A stretch of 64,000 nt of DNA from CAWGJC01 sp965276665 (lineage in GTDB: Bacteria; Pseudomonadota; Alphaproteobacteria; Acetobacterales; Acetobacteraceae). Shown here in pieces: positions 23,603-32,521 of the stretch. Position 1 is the stretch's first letter. The number at the start of each line of letters is the position of its first letter. Location of the stretch: assembly GCA_965276665.1 (NCBI GenBank), contig OZ255620.1, positions 3,286,001-3,350,000 of the forward strand, in the 5' to 3' direction. A model generated the notes under the pieces. That model saw only the letters and a list, made by a program, of their open reading frames with translations. It made no database searches and had not been told where the DNA came from. Both the position numbers and the translations under genes were made by a program.

Positions 23603-25624
23603 GTGGCGACGGTCATCGACGCCCTCGTCGTCACGCTTGGGCTGGACGCATCGAAGTATGCGCAGGGCCAGAAGCAGGCGTCTGCATCGCTGAAACAGAC
23701 TGGCGAAGAGGCGACCACAACCGCCAAGCTGCTTGACGCACAGGGGCGGGCTGGCGCGGCGTTCTTTACCAGGCTTCGGAACGAAGCTTTAGGGTTCTTC
23801 GCGGTCATTGCTGGCGCGACCGGCGTCAAGGACCTGATCCGCGACATCACGCAGGGCGATGCCGCGACTGGCCGCCTGGCGCACAACCTGGACATGAGCA
23901 CCGACACGCTGGCGGCGTGGGAGGGGGCGGCTAAGCGTGCTGGTGGTAGCGCGCAGGGCATGGACGGCTCCTTGCAAGGCTTGATGCAGCAGTTTCAGCA
24001 ATTCACGCTGACTGGTGAATCAGCCGTGCTGCCTTACTTCCGGGCTCTGGGCGTTCAGGTGACGGACGCAACCGGCAAACTCCGTCCGATGAACGAAGTG
24101 CTGCTCGATCTGGCAGACAAGTTCAGTCATATGGACCCGGCTAGGGCGACGGCTTTCGGACAGTCCCTCGGCTTGGACCAGGGCACGATCAACCTGCTGG
24201 AGAAGGGCAGGGGCGAGGTTCAGAAGCTTCTCGACCAGCAGAAGCAGTTGGGTGTTCCGACAGACGCCGACGCCACCCGGGCTCAGGGTCTCCAGAAAGA
24301 CCTGCTCGATATCCAGCAACAGATCACCAGCCTCGCGCGAGCGATCCTGAACGATCTTTCGCCCTACATCGATAAGCTGCTGAAGCAGTTTTCGGCGTGG
24401 ATACAGCTCCACATGCCGGACATCATCAAGGCGGTGTCTGACGCGGTCGAGCAGTTCGGTAACTATCTGGCGACGATTCCGTGGGACAAGGTCGGGCAGG
24501 ACATCAATGATTTTGCCAGCGGAGCCAATAAGGCGGCCGATGCCGTAGGCGGATGGGCGCGTGCGACGGAGATACTGTTCGGGCTGTGGGCCGCGTCGAA
24601 AGTGCTTCCGATCATTGCCGGGATTACGCAGATTGGAGCGGCGCTGGCTGGGTCGGCTGTCGGTGCCGTCAAGGGGGGCGGCGCGGCAGCTGGCGCCAGT
24701 GCGGCCGAGGGCGGCGGTGTGATGGCTCTGCTGTCCCGCCTCGCGCCTCTGCTGTTTCTGGGATTTACCGGCCCGGCCGGCGGCGAGAACCCGGAGTTCA
24801 GCAAGCGGAAGAACGATGAATATATCAGGACCCATCCCGCGGGTTCTGATCCGATCACCAACGCTTGGCACGGCGCGACCAATTGGATGCGCGACACGCT
24901 GGCGATGGGGCACACGGGATCGCTGATGGACCTTGTCGGCACTTCGGAAGGGACCGACAAGGGGCGAGGCTACAACGAGACGTTGGGTTACGGAAAATGG
25001 ACCGGCGGCAACGTCGATCTCACCAGCATGTCTCTAAGTGATGTCCTGGCGATGCAGCATAAGATGCTTCAGGCGGGCGCGCCGTCTACGGCTGTTGGTC
25101 GTTATCAGATCATCGACAGCACCATGCGCAGCCTTATCTCAGAAATGAACCTGAATCCCGACACGACGAAGTTCGACCAGTCCACTCAGGATTCCATGTT
25201 CAAGCAGTTGATCAAGCGGCGTGGTTTTGACTCCTATGTGAACCGCACGATGTCTGAGCATGATTTCATGAAGGGGTTGTCGCGGGAGTGGGCTTCGCTT
25301 CCTGACCCGGACACCGGAAATTCCTATTACCCCGGGCAGCATGCTCGGGTTGACGCAAACGCCGTTCATGGTGCGATTAGCCGTTGGGCGTCAAATAAGC
25401 CTGTCGCTGCGGTGCCTGTCGCTCCCACGATGGCGCCACCCACCGCCGCCCAGCGCTGGGGGGCGAGCTCGACCACCCACAACAACGACAACAGCACCCA
25501 GATTAGCACCGGGCCGATCACCATCCACGCGCCTGGCGGCGATCCAAAGACGATCGCGACGGGCTTCCGTGATGCGATGGTCAAATACGGGTTTGCGACG
25601 CAGGCCAACACCGGCCTTGCCTGA
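23603..25624 (+). CDS. Tail tape measure protein with lysozyme domain
   Basis: A 673-residue protein starting at GTG 23603. The N-terminal 350 residues are helical, with coiled stretches (KQASASLKQTGEEATTTAKL) and hydrophobic segments near 340-380, typical of tape measures. From about residue 440 a lysozyme/transglycosylase-like domain appears: TSEGTDKGRGYNETLGYG with the likely catalytic Glu near 449, then STAVGRYQIIDSTMRSLI, as in GH104 or lambda R-like enzymes. It sets tail length and locally opens peptidoglycan during DNA injection. Confidence 0.88.
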   Translation: MATVIDALVVTLGLDASKYAQGQKQASASLKQTGEEATTTAKLLDAQGRAGAAFFTRLRNEALGFFAVIAGATGVKDLIRDITQGDAATGRLAHNLDMSTDTLAAWEGAAKRAGGSAQGMDGSLQGLMQQFQQFTLTGESAVLPYFRALGVQVTDATGKLRPMNEVLLDLADKFSHMDPARATAFGQSLGLDQGTINLLEKGRGEVQKLLDQQKQLGVPTDADATRAQGLQKDLLDIQQQITSLARAILNDLSPYIDKLLKQFSAWIQLHMPDIIKAVSDAVEQFGNYLATIPWDKVGQDINDFASGANKAADAVGGWARATEILFGLWAASKVLPIIAGITQIGAALAGSAVGAVKGGGAAAGASAAEGGGVMALLSRLAPLLFLGFTGPAGGENPEFSKRKNDEYIRTHPAGSDPITNAWHGATNWMRDTLAMGHTGSLMDLVGTSEGTDKGRGYNETLGYGKWTGGNVDLTSMSLSDVLAMQHKMLQAGAPSTAVGRYQIIDSTMRSLISEMNLNPDTTKFDQSTQDSMFKQLIKRRGFDSYVNRTMSEHDFMKGLSREWASLPDPDTGNSYYPGQHARVDANAVHGAISRWASNKPVAAVPVAPTMAPPTAAQRWGASSTTHNNDNSTQISTGPITIHAPGGDPKTIATGFRDAMVKYGFATQANTGLA

Positions 25625-26379
25625 TGGCCTCCTACCCCGACGTTCCTGATGCGGCTGGTGTGCCGCCCGTTCTCAGGACCATCAATGCTGTCGAGGATAG
25701 TCTTGTTCTCCTGACGGCAGATTCGGACCTGCTTTTTGAGGCATTTGCGCCGCCTGTTTGGGGCTTGTTCGCGAATGACGGCTCCCCGGCTGTCGTGGCT
25801 GACAGCGTGATCTCAGTCGATTACCGCAAGGAGTTTCGCATTTCCGACTTCCCGATCGAGCAGGGAGGATTCGCGTCTTACAACAAGGTCCAGGTTCCCG
25901 CGGACGTTCGAATCACCTTTGCGCAGGGCGACGGCGAGGATGATCGGGCCGTATTCCTGGCCGCGGTCGCGAGCGCGGTCAGCTCGCTGAACCTGCTGAC
26001 AGTGATCACACCGGAAGCCTCATACCAGAACATGAACCCGGTGCATTACGACTACCGGCGCTCGGTTCGCAGCGGCGCGGCGCTGCTGCTGGTCGACATC
26101 TGGCTTGAGGAGGTGCGGCCAGCGTCGGCCGCTCAATACACTCAATCTCAGGGCATGACGGCATCCGGCGACGTGGCGGCCGGCCAGGCTGGTTCCAGTG
26201 TGACGCCGGTTACAAGCACCGCGCTACCATCTATTGGGGCCGATACTCAGTCGCCCAGCGCCTCGGCGACGGTCAATCAGGGCACGGTGCAGACCCAGTC
26301 GCCGAGTGCGGCACAGACCGCCGCCACGCCTGACCTGGCCGCGGCTCCCGGATTCTCGACGCCTTACGCTGAACTCTAA
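25624..26379 (+). CDS. Baseplate protein, Dit-like
   Basis: A 251-residue protein whose ATG overlaps the tape-measure stop. Residues 1-175 are strand-rich (LFEAFAPPVWGLFANDGSPAVVADSVISVDYRKEF, FPIEQGGFASYNKVQ, VHYDYRRSVRSGAALLLVDIWLEEVR) and match Dit-like baseplate hub proteins following the tape measure. The C-terminal 75 residues are a Ser/Ala/Gln/Thr tail, likely disordered. It joins the tube to the baseplate. Confidence 0.78.
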   Translation: MASYPDVPDAAGVPPVLRTINAVEDSLVLLTADSDLLFEAFAPPVWGLFANDGSPAVVADSVISVDYRKEFRISDFPIEQGGFASYNKVQVPADVRITFAQGDGEDDRAVFLAAVASAVSSLNLLTVITPEASYQNMNPVHYDYRRSVRSGAALLLVDIWLEEVRPASAAQYTQSQGMTASGDVAAGQAGSSVTPVTSTALPSIGADTQSPSASATVNQGTVQTQSPSAAQTAATPDLAAAPGFSTPYAEL

Positions 26380-26696
26380 TGCAGATCATCCCTCTTGCGG
26401 CGGTCCCCACCCAGACGGTCAGCGTCGTGCTCGCCGGACAGAGTTGTCAGATCAACCTGCGGACGCGGACGACGGGGTTGTTCCTCGATCTCTATGTCGG
26501 CGGTACCTTGCTCATCGGTGGAGTGCTTTGCCTGAATGCCAATCGCATCGTGCGATCTGCCTATCTCGGGTTCACGGGCGATCTGTCGTTCTTCGACATG
26601 CAGGGAGATGAAGACCCGACCTATGACGGGGTCGGGACGCGGTTTCTGCTGATGTATGTGGAGGCGGCGGATTTGGAGGCGGCCGGGCTTCGGTAG
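26379..26696 (+). CDS. Baseplate plug protein
   Basis: A 105-residue protein with the features of the baseplate plug family known from cyanophage Pam3 (gp18): QIIPLAAVPTQTVSVVLAGQSCQINLR, FLDLYVGGTLLIGGVLCLNANRIV, and GVGTRFLLMYVE. It overlaps the preceding gene by one nucleotide. Expected to close the tube channel at the baseplate. Confidence 0.82.
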   Translation: MQIIPLAAVPTQTVSVVLAGQSCQINLRTRTTGLFLDLYVGGTLLIGGVLCLNANRIVRSAYLGFTGDLSFFDMQGDEDPTYDGVGTRFLLMYVEAADLEAAGLR

Positions 26697-26697
26697 G

Positions 26698-26985
26698 TCA
26701 GTTTCCTCGTAACTTGATTGCGCTTTGTGCCATAAATACGCTGGCTGTTGTGCATTGCTGATCAGAGCTACCGGTTTCCTGACAATGGCTCTCGTATGCT
26801 TGCCACTCTGTTTTACATTGCGCCATTAAACGGATGGCAGACTTTCCTCCGTCAGATGACGTTAATTCTGGAGACGCACTCCATTTTGTTAAACAAGAAG
26901 CGTAGGCGTCTGTTGTTGGATCGGTTTGTGCTGCATTGGCGGTTAATCCTGAAGCCAATACTATAGCAATAAGTACGTAGCGCAT
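26698..26985 (-). CDS. Reverse-strand secreted four-cysteine protein (moron)
   Basis: A 95-residue protein on the strand opposite to the tail operon, in a segment visibly lower in GC. It starts at ATG 26985 after an AGAGGGG site, with GTG 26991 as an alternative. A signal peptide (RYVLIAIVLASGLTANA) is followed by a polar domain with four cysteines (SC, QC, HC, QC), which could form two disulfides in the periplasm. No known family. Insertion between baseplate genes in reverse orientation is the hallmark of a moron expressed in the lysogen. Confidence 0.7.
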   Translation of the reverse strand: MRYVLIAIVLASGLTANAAQTDPTTDAYASCLTKWSASPELTSSDGGKSAIRLMAQCKTEWQAYESHCQETGSSDQQCTTASVFMAQSAIKLRGN

Positions 26986-27021
26986 GACCACCCCTCTGTT
27001 AGAGCGTTTCGGTTGTAATCA

Positions 27022-27912
27022 ATGAGCAGCGCCACTTCCAGCTTCGTCGAGCGAAGGATGGCCGCGACCATCACTCTGAAAACCGGCGCATTCGACGAAA
27101 GCGGCTCAAATCAGGTGACGCTTTCGGGTCTCCGGATGTCGGCCCATATCGTGAAGGCCGGGGGCGCTTCGATGGGCGAGCTCCAGCTGCGCATCTATGG
27201 GATGCCGCTCTCTGATATGAACCGGCTGTCGACGCTCGGCACGCTACCTGGAGCGCAGCCGAAGAACGTCATCTCGCTCATGGCGGGCGACGATGCGAAC
27301 GGAATGTCGATCGTCTTCATCGGCACGATCACCCGGGCTTGGGCTGACTTCAACGGCGCTCCGGACGTCTACTTCCAGGTGCAGGCGTTCACCGGGGTCT
27401 ATGAAGCGATCAATCCAGTCTCCCCAGGCAGCTACATCGGCTCGGTCGACGCCGCGACCATCATGTCGAATCTCGCTGGCCAGATGGGCCTGACCTTCGA
27501 AAATCACGGCGTTTCGGTGATCTTGTCCAATGCGTATTTTCCGGGAACGGCTTTTCGGCAGGCGGAGAGTTGCGCCCGGGCGGCGGGCATCGGCTGGGTG
27601 ATGGACGATCGGACGCTGTCGATCTGGCCTGCGAGCGGGACACGAGGGACGACAGGTGACGTGCCGGTGTTCTCTCCGACGACTGGCATGATTGGGTATC
27701 CGACCTTCAACAGTCTTGGCGTGGTGATCAACGCTTTGTTCAATCCCACGGTTAAGTTCGGGACGCAGGTTCAGGTGCAAAGCAGCCTGACGCCGGCGTG
27801 CGGAACTTGGGTGGTGCGAACGCTCGCCTACGACCTTGAGGCGGAAATGCCGAACGGAAAGTGGTTCATGCAGATGCTGACGACCGCCCCCGGATTTGCG
27901 GTTCCAGCTTGA
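27022..27912 (+). CDS. Baseplate hub protein
   Basis: A 296-residue protein with the fold pattern of gp27/gpD-like hubs: TITLKTGAFDESGSNQVTLSGLRMSA, LQLRIYGMPLSDMNRLST, VFIGTITRAWADF, and GTQVQVQSSLTPACGTWVVRTLAYDLE. The upstream moron separates it from the plug gene. It forms the centre of the baseplate and carries the spike encoded next. The stop overlaps the next ATG. Confidence 0.82.
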   Translation: MSSATSSFVERRMAATITLKTGAFDESGSNQVTLSGLRMSAHIVKAGGASMGELQLRIYGMPLSDMNRLSTLGTLPGAQPKNVISLMAGDDANGMSIVFIGTITRAWADFNGAPDVYFQVQAFTGVYEAINPVSPGSYIGSVDAATIMSNLAGQMGLTFENHGVSVILSNAYFPGTAFRQAESCARAAGIGWVMDDRTLSIWPASGTRGTTGDVPVFSPTTGMIGYPTFNSLGVVINALFNPTVKFGTQVQVQSSLTPACGTWVVRTLAYDLEAEMPNGKWFMQMLTTAPGFAVPA

Positions 27913-28478
27913 TGGCTCAGGTCGCGCAGGGCTTCCTGCCGCCTGACCTGGGCTCCGATCTGCTCGCCCACTCCTTCCTGATCAGCCAGCTCGTCAATCG
28001 CACATGGACCTCGACGCTGGTGAAGGTGCAGGCCGTGACCAATGCGGGCGTTGTCTCTCCCGTGGGGTTTATCGACGCTCTTCCGTTGGTCAACCAGGTC
28101 GATGCCGCCGGCAACGCGACGCCGCACCAGAATTTGCATCACCTGCCTTACTTCCGGCTTCAAGGCGGCACTGACGCGGTCATCCTCGACCCGAAGGTCG
28201 GGGACATTGGCATCGCGCTATTTGCCAGCCACGACATTTCAAGCGTCAAGGCGAACAAGGGGCAGGCCAACCCGGGCAGCGGCCGACGTTACGACCCGGC
28301 CGATGGGCTCTACATCGGCGGTGTGCTCAATGGAACGCCGGCTCAATATCTGGCCTTCAGTTCAAGCGGAATCACCGTGATGTCTCCCAGCACAATCACC
28401 GTGCAGGGCACATCGAAGGTTGCAATCCAATCATCGTCGCTTGTGACCGTTCAGGCTCCATCCATTGAGTTCAACTGA
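27912..28478 (+). CDS. Gp138-type membrane-puncturing spike
   Basis: A 188-residue protein of the Gp138 family. It has an N-terminal OB-fold (WTSTLVKVQAVTNAGVVSPVGFIDALPLVN, HHLPYFRLQGGTDAVILDPKVGDIGIALFASHDIS) and then a beta-helical tail with repeating strands (SGITVMSPSTITVQGTSKVAIQSSS). The trimer forms the central needle that pierces the outer membrane. The PAAR protein encoded next should sharpen its tip. Confidence 0.9.
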   Translation: MAQVAQGFLPPDLGSDLLAHSFLISQLVNRTWTSTLVKVQAVTNAGVVSPVGFIDALPLVNQVDAAGNATPHQNLHHLPYFRLQGGTDAVILDPKVGDIGIALFASHDISSVKANKGQANPGSGRRYDPADGLYIGGVLNGTPAQYLAFSSSGITVMSPSTITVQGTSKVAIQSSSLVTVQAPSIEFN

Positions 28479-28744
28479 TGACCCGACCCGTTGCGCGTCT
28501 TGGTGATCCGTCCTCGCACGGTGGCACCATCATCGGCCCCTGCTCGCCGACTGTAACTGTGGATGGACTCAGGGTGGCGAGGACCGGCGATATGCATCAG
28601 TGCCCGATCACCGGCCACGGCACGACTGCACTCACCGGCACTTCGCCAGCCAAGGTTGACGGATCGAACATCGTGTGCGTTGGGGATACCGCCGGGTGTG
28701 GCGCCAGCATCACGACGGGTTCGCCGAAGACGAGCTCTGTCTAG
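28478..28744 (+). CDS. PAAR-domain spike tip protein
   Basis: An 88-residue PAAR protein: VARLGDPSSHGGTII, VARTGDMHQCPITGHGTT, KVDGSNIVCVGDTAGCGASI. The His and Cys residues would bind the metal at the tip of the cone, as in T4-like and type VI spikes. The ATG overlaps the spike stop. It caps the Gp138 needle. Confidence 0.93.
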   Translation: MTRPVARLGDPSSHGGTIIGPCSPTVTVDGLRVARTGDMHQCPITGHGTTALTGTSPAKVDGSNIVCVGDTAGCGASITTGSPKTSSV

Positions 28745-28746
28745 CG

Positions 28747-29304
28747 GTGGACACGCTCCTGCTCGATCGCAGCGCCTGGGACTTGGTGACGGACGCGAAC
28801 GGCAACATCGCCGTCGCTTCAAACCCCTATTCCCTCGCTCAGGATGCAGCCAGCGCCATACGCCTGTTCCAGGGCGAGTGCTGGTATGACACCAGCAAGG
28901 GCGTTCCATACTTTACCCAGGTTCTGGGAAAGCTGCCGCCGCTTGCGTTCGTGAAGTCTCAGTTCGCTGCCGCGGCGTTGACCGTGCCAGAGGTGGCAAG
29001 CGCGACCGTCTACATCACGTCGCTAACCGGCGGCCGGATCGTCAACCGCACCACGTCGAATGCAGGCGCTTCTCTCGATGAGGAAAACGGCTTTCAGCTC
29101 GCAACAGAGGATGGCTCTGCACTATCGGTCGATACGGGCATTCCGATCGGCAGCATGACGGTCATCAACCCGGGGCGGCAGCTTGCAGGTCAGGTGCAGA
29201 TTACCGCGACTGACGGCAGCGTGAGTGTGATCACCACTCCTTTGCAGCCTAACCTGTTCGCGCTTGGGCAGAGCCAGATTGGCTCGATTTCGGTGCTTGC
29301 ATGA
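28747..29304 (+). CDS. Baseplate wedge protein (gp46/W-like)
   Basis: A 185-residue protein started at GTG 28747, 2 nt after the PAAR stop. The order spike-PAAR-W-J-tail protein identifies it. Features include LDRSAWDLVTDANGNIAVAS, ASAIRLFQGECWYDTSKGVPYFTQVLG and a C-terminal beta segment. Related to Mu gp46 and the gp25/W lysozyme-like wedge family. The reading frame upstream of the GTG is antisense-like and was excluded. Confidence 0.82.
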   Translation: MDTLLLDRSAWDLVTDANGNIAVASNPYSLAQDAASAIRLFQGECWYDTSKGVPYFTQVLGKLPPLAFVKSQFAAAALTVPEVASATVYITSLTGGRIVNRTTSNAGASLDEENGFQLATEDGSALSVDTGIPIGSMTVINPGRQLAGQVQITATDGSVSVITTPLQPNLFALGQSQIGSISVLA

Positions 29305-30728
29305 GCGGCACCACCAGTGTTCCGCAGCCGACATTTGGCGATAACGGATTCGTCGCTCCGGCAGAGTCGGCAATCTTGGCTGGCGTTCAGGCTGACATCA
29401 ACACGGCGTTTGGTGGCGATCTTAACCCTGCGCTGGAGACCCCACAGGGGCAGCTTGCGTCGAGCGAGGCGGCGGTCATCGCCGATAGTTATGATCAGTT
29501 TCTTCTGCTCGCGAACAATGTCGATCCAGCTTATGCCTCCGGACGGATGCAGGACGGCATTGCCCGCATCTATTTTATCGAGCGTAATCCGGCTCAGCCT
29601 ACGGTCATTCAAGTCGCTTGTATCGGCCTGACCGGCGTGAATATCCCAGTTGGCGCTTTGGTGCAGGATGTATCGGGCAACGTGTATGCCTGCACGGAGG
29701 CTGGCACGATCTCGTCACTGGGCACGGTGACGCTGTCGTTTGCGAACCAGAACACCGGGCCGATCGCGGTGCCGGCGACCAACGGCATTTCGATCTATCA
29801 GGCGATCCCCGGCTGGGACACCGTCAGCTGCGTGTCGGGCGTGCTTGGCAATGTGGTTGAAAGCCGAGCCGACTTCGAATACCGCAGGCAGCAATCGGTC
29901 GCGCTGAATTCGATCGGTTCGCTGTCTTCCGTGTTGGGTGCCGTGTTGCAGGTTCCTGACGTCCTGGACGCCTACGTGACGGAAAACGATACAGCATCGG
30001 CGGTGACGATCGGCGGTGTCAGCATAGCGGCGCACACGCTCTATGTTTGCGTGGCGGGTGGTGCTGCTCAGAACGTGGCGCAGGCTATCTGGACCAAGAA
30101 AGCCCCCGGCTGCGGCTATACCGGGAACACGACGGAAACCGTCTACGACACGAATTCAGGGTATAGCCCTCCCTATCCCTCCTATGCCGTGACGTTTGAA
30201 ACGCCCGCGGCGGTGCCGATCTTCTATGCCGTCACGATAGCAAACAGCACGTCCGTTCCATCCGATGCCCTGACGCAAATCCAGAACGCGATCATGCTGG
30301 CGTTCTCCGGTGCGGACGGAGGCTCGCGGGCACGGATCGGCTCGACGATCTATGCCAGTCGCTACTATGCCGGCGTGGCGTCCCTCGGTGCCTGGGCGCA
30401 GATCATCGCGATCGACATCGGCTCGCAAAACACATCAACGAGCGTGTTCACCGGCTCGATTTCGGGTACAACCCTGACCGTAAGTGCGGTAACAAGCGGC
30501 ACGATTGGTGTCGGGCAGAACCTCGTTGGTGCGAACCTCATGTCAGGCACCATGATTACTGCACTTGGATCGGGAACCGGCGGAACGGGGACCTACACGG
30601 TGAGTCCAACCCAGACCGCGGCGAGCGGCACGGTCTACGGCGTCATTCCGGCTCTTAATTCAGTGACGATGAACATCAATCAGGTGCCGACGATTGCGGC
30701 CGGCAATATCGCGCTGACGCTGGTGTAA
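29301..30728 (+). CDS. Baseplate J / Mu gp47 family protein
   Basis: A 475-residue baseplate wedge protein. Family features are AILAGVQADINTAFGGDLNPALETPQGQL, the repeated strand region VNIPVGALVQDVSGNVYACTEAG, ESRADFEYRRQQS and VPDVLDAYVTENDT. Near residues 375-440 there is an inserted Gly/Ser/Thr-rich module (GSISGTTLTVSAVTSGTIGVG and onward) of a kind common in alphaproteobacterial adhesins. It overlaps the wedge gene by 4 nt. Confidence 0.92.
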   Translation: MSGTTSVPQPTFGDNGFVAPAESAILAGVQADINTAFGGDLNPALETPQGQLASSEAAVIADSYDQFLLLANNVDPAYASGRMQDGIARIYFIERNPAQPTVIQVACIGLTGVNIPVGALVQDVSGNVYACTEAGTISSLGTVTLSFANQNTGPIAVPATNGISIYQAIPGWDTVSCVSGVLGNVVESRADFEYRRQQSVALNSIGSLSSVLGAVLQVPDVLDAYVTENDTASAVTIGGVSIAAHTLYVCVAGGAAQNVAQAIWTKKAPGCGYTGNTTETVYDTNSGYSPPYPSYAVTFETPAAVPIFYAVTIANSTSVPSDALTQIQNAIMLAFSGADGGSRARIGSTIYASRYYAGVASLGAWAQIIAIDIGSQNTSTSVFTGSISGTTLTVSAVTSGTIGVGQNLVGANLMSGTMITALGSGTGGTGTYTVSPTQTAASGTVYGVIPALNSVTMNINQVPTIAAGNIALTLV

Positions 30729-30729
30729 C

Positions 30730-31299
30730 GTGCTCGACGTCGAGAAGACCGTAATCAGTCAGTACGGCAACTCGCCCGTGCTGCTTCAGCTGATCAATAA
30801 TTTTAATTCCTACGTTGATCCGACCGCAAATCTGGACGCGTTCTACAAACTGCTTTGGGATGTCGACACCGCTATCGGGTATGGGCTGGACGTCTGGGGC
30901 CGCATCGTCGGCGTCGGCCGGGTGCTGCATGTCGCGAGCGGCAGTTACTTCGGATATGCCGAAGCGGGCGATCCGACGTTGACTGGATACGAGCAGGCTC
31001 CGTTCTACATGGGTGGTGCGACCACCAGCAATTACGCTCTTTCCGACGATGGCTTTCGGGTCCTCATCTACGCCAAGGCGCTGGCGAATATCTCGGACGG
31101 ATCAATCCCGAGCATCAATCAGATTTTGCTCAATCTCTTTCCGGGGCGCGGCAACTGCTACGTTACTGACGGCGAGGACATGACGATGACGTACACCTTC
31201 GCGTTCGCTCTCACGCCAGTCGAGGCTGCGATTGTCGCGCAGTCAGGTGTGCTACCAAAGCCCGTTGGTGTGTCGGCGACCGTGGTGCAGGACGCCTGA
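30730..31299 (+). CDS. DUF2612 tail protein
   Basis: A 189-residue protein of the DUF2612 family, which follows baseplate J in DUF3383 phages. Features are NLDAFYKLLWDVDTAIGYGLDVWGRIVGVGR, DDGFRVLIYAKALANISDGSIPSINQIL and ALTPVEAAIVAQSGVLPKPVGV. It starts with GTG one base after the J stop. Analogous in position to Mu gp48/P2 gpI, connecting the wedge to fibres. Confidence 0.87.
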   Translation: MLDVEKTVISQYGNSPVLLQLINNFNSYVDPTANLDAFYKLLWDVDTAIGYGLDVWGRIVGVGRVLHVASGSYFGYAEAGDPTLTGYEQAPFYMGGATTSNYALSDDGFRVLIYAKALANISDGSIPSINQILLNLFPGRGNCYVTDGEDMTMTYTFAFALTPVEAAIVAQSGVLPKPVGVSATVVQDA

Positions 31300-31300
31300 C

Positions 31301-32320
31301 ATGCAATCAACTGGCATTCCCGTCAAATTTCCCATTCCTTTCGGTGAGAACGCCGGAGCTCCCTACATCCGGCAGGTTCCGACCCCGTCACAGATTGGGA
31401 TCACCGACGGTGCGGCATCGCTGAATGACGGGTTTGTTCCACTCAACACGATCCCCCAGGCTGCCGGCGGCGTGCCGCCTTTCATGCAGGATCACAATGG
31501 CATTCTGAAACAGGTAACGGGCTGGGCACAGTGGTTTTCGGCCGGCGGCCCAATTCAATGGGATTCGGCGTTCTCGGCCGCAATCGGCGGATATCCAAAG
31601 GGCGCGATCATTTCCACGACGCCCTTCGGCGGTTTTTGGCTCTGCACGGCCGAAAACAATACCACCAATCCAGATGCGGGTGGGGCCGGCTGGACTGCGA
31701 TCGGCACAGGCTTCGTCAACGAGATGGAGATCAAGACAAGCCGAAACTGGACTGTCCCGGCGTCGATTTGGCGCATCCGCGTCAGTGGCGTTGGCGGCGG
31801 CGGCGGCGCTGGGGGAGGCGATCCCACCCATTGTGGATCGGGGGGCGGCGCTGGCGGATGGTTTCGCAAGATCATTTCTGTCGTGCCTGGGCAGGTGATC
31901 AACTTCACGGTTGGGGCTGGAGGCGTCAGCAATGCTGGAGACAATCCAGCGGGGGGAGGGGGAACCACCAGCGTCACCATTGGCGCAACCACGTATTGCA
32001 CCGGGACGGGTGGCCAAGGCGGCACGGCTGGCAACGGAACGGACAACCCCGGCGGGGCTGGCGGCGTCGCTTCTGGTGGTGATCAAAACGAAACCGGAGG
32101 TTACGGAGGGGATGCCTACTATTCCAATGTCACTAGCCAGTTTGGTGGCTATGGAGGGGCTAGTTATTATGGAGGCGGAGGCAGGGCCGCGACGAATGCG
32201 ATTTCTACAATCGCGATGAATGGACAGGCTTCAGGCTCGGGCGCGGGCGGTACTTATTTCAATTCTGGGAATGTTTCCGGCGGCACAGGTGCTTCTGGCA
32301 AAATTGGCCTGGAGTGGTGA
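31301..32320 (+). CDS. Glycine-rich tail fibre / adhesin
   Basis: A 339-residue protein started at ATG 31301. The N-terminal 140 residues are a virion-attachment part (IPVKFPIPFGENAGAPYIR, PPFMQDHNGILKQVTGWAQWFSAGG). From about residue 160 the protein becomes extremely glycine-rich (GVGGGGGAGGG, GYGGDAYY, GYGGASYYGGGG). Such polyglycine-rich domains form the host-binding tips of T-even-like and other phages and vary rapidly. It likely sets host range. Confidence 0.82.
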   Translation: MQSTGIPVKFPIPFGENAGAPYIRQVPTPSQIGITDGAASLNDGFVPLNTIPQAAGGVPPFMQDHNGILKQVTGWAQWFSAGGPIQWDSAFSAAIGGYPKGAIISTTPFGGFWLCTAENNTTNPDAGGAGWTAIGTGFVNEMEIKTSRNWTVPASIWRIRVSGVGGGGGAGGGDPTHCGSGGGAGGWFRKIISVVPGQVINFTVGAGGVSNAGDNPAGGGGTTSVTIGATTYCTGTGGQGGTAGNGTDNPGGAGGVASGGDQNETGGYGGDAYYSNVTSQFGGYGGASYYGGGGRAATNAISTIAMNGQASGSGAGGTYFNSGNVSGGTGASGKIGLEW

Positions 32321-32321
32321 G

Positions 32322-32519
32322 ATGCCCGCATATGCAGTCATCTCCACGGCGCCCGTCACTTATCAAAACCCAGACGGCACGACCGGCACTTACGCCACGG
32401 GAACTATCATTAATATGATCGAATGGGACGGCGTCACGCCTTACGACGCTGGCGTCGATCGTCGTCTTGCGACCGTGCCGTCTGGTTCCGCCATCGGGCA
32501 AATTGTGGCGGCTGATTAG
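32322..32519 (+). CDS. Small tail-fibre-associated protein
   Basis: A 65-residue protein (MPAYAVISTAPVTYQNPDGT, then GTIINMIEWDGVTPYD) starting 2 nt after the fibre stop. It is beta-rich, and the pattern is seen in small proteins beside phage fibres, possibly fibre chaperones or caps. Function unknown. It ends 2 nt before the GH16 fibre gene. Confidence 0.7.
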   Translation: MPAYAVISTAPVTYQNPDGTTGTYATGTIINMIEWDGVTPYDAGVDRRLATVPSGSAIGQIVAAD

Positions 32520-32521
32520 AG

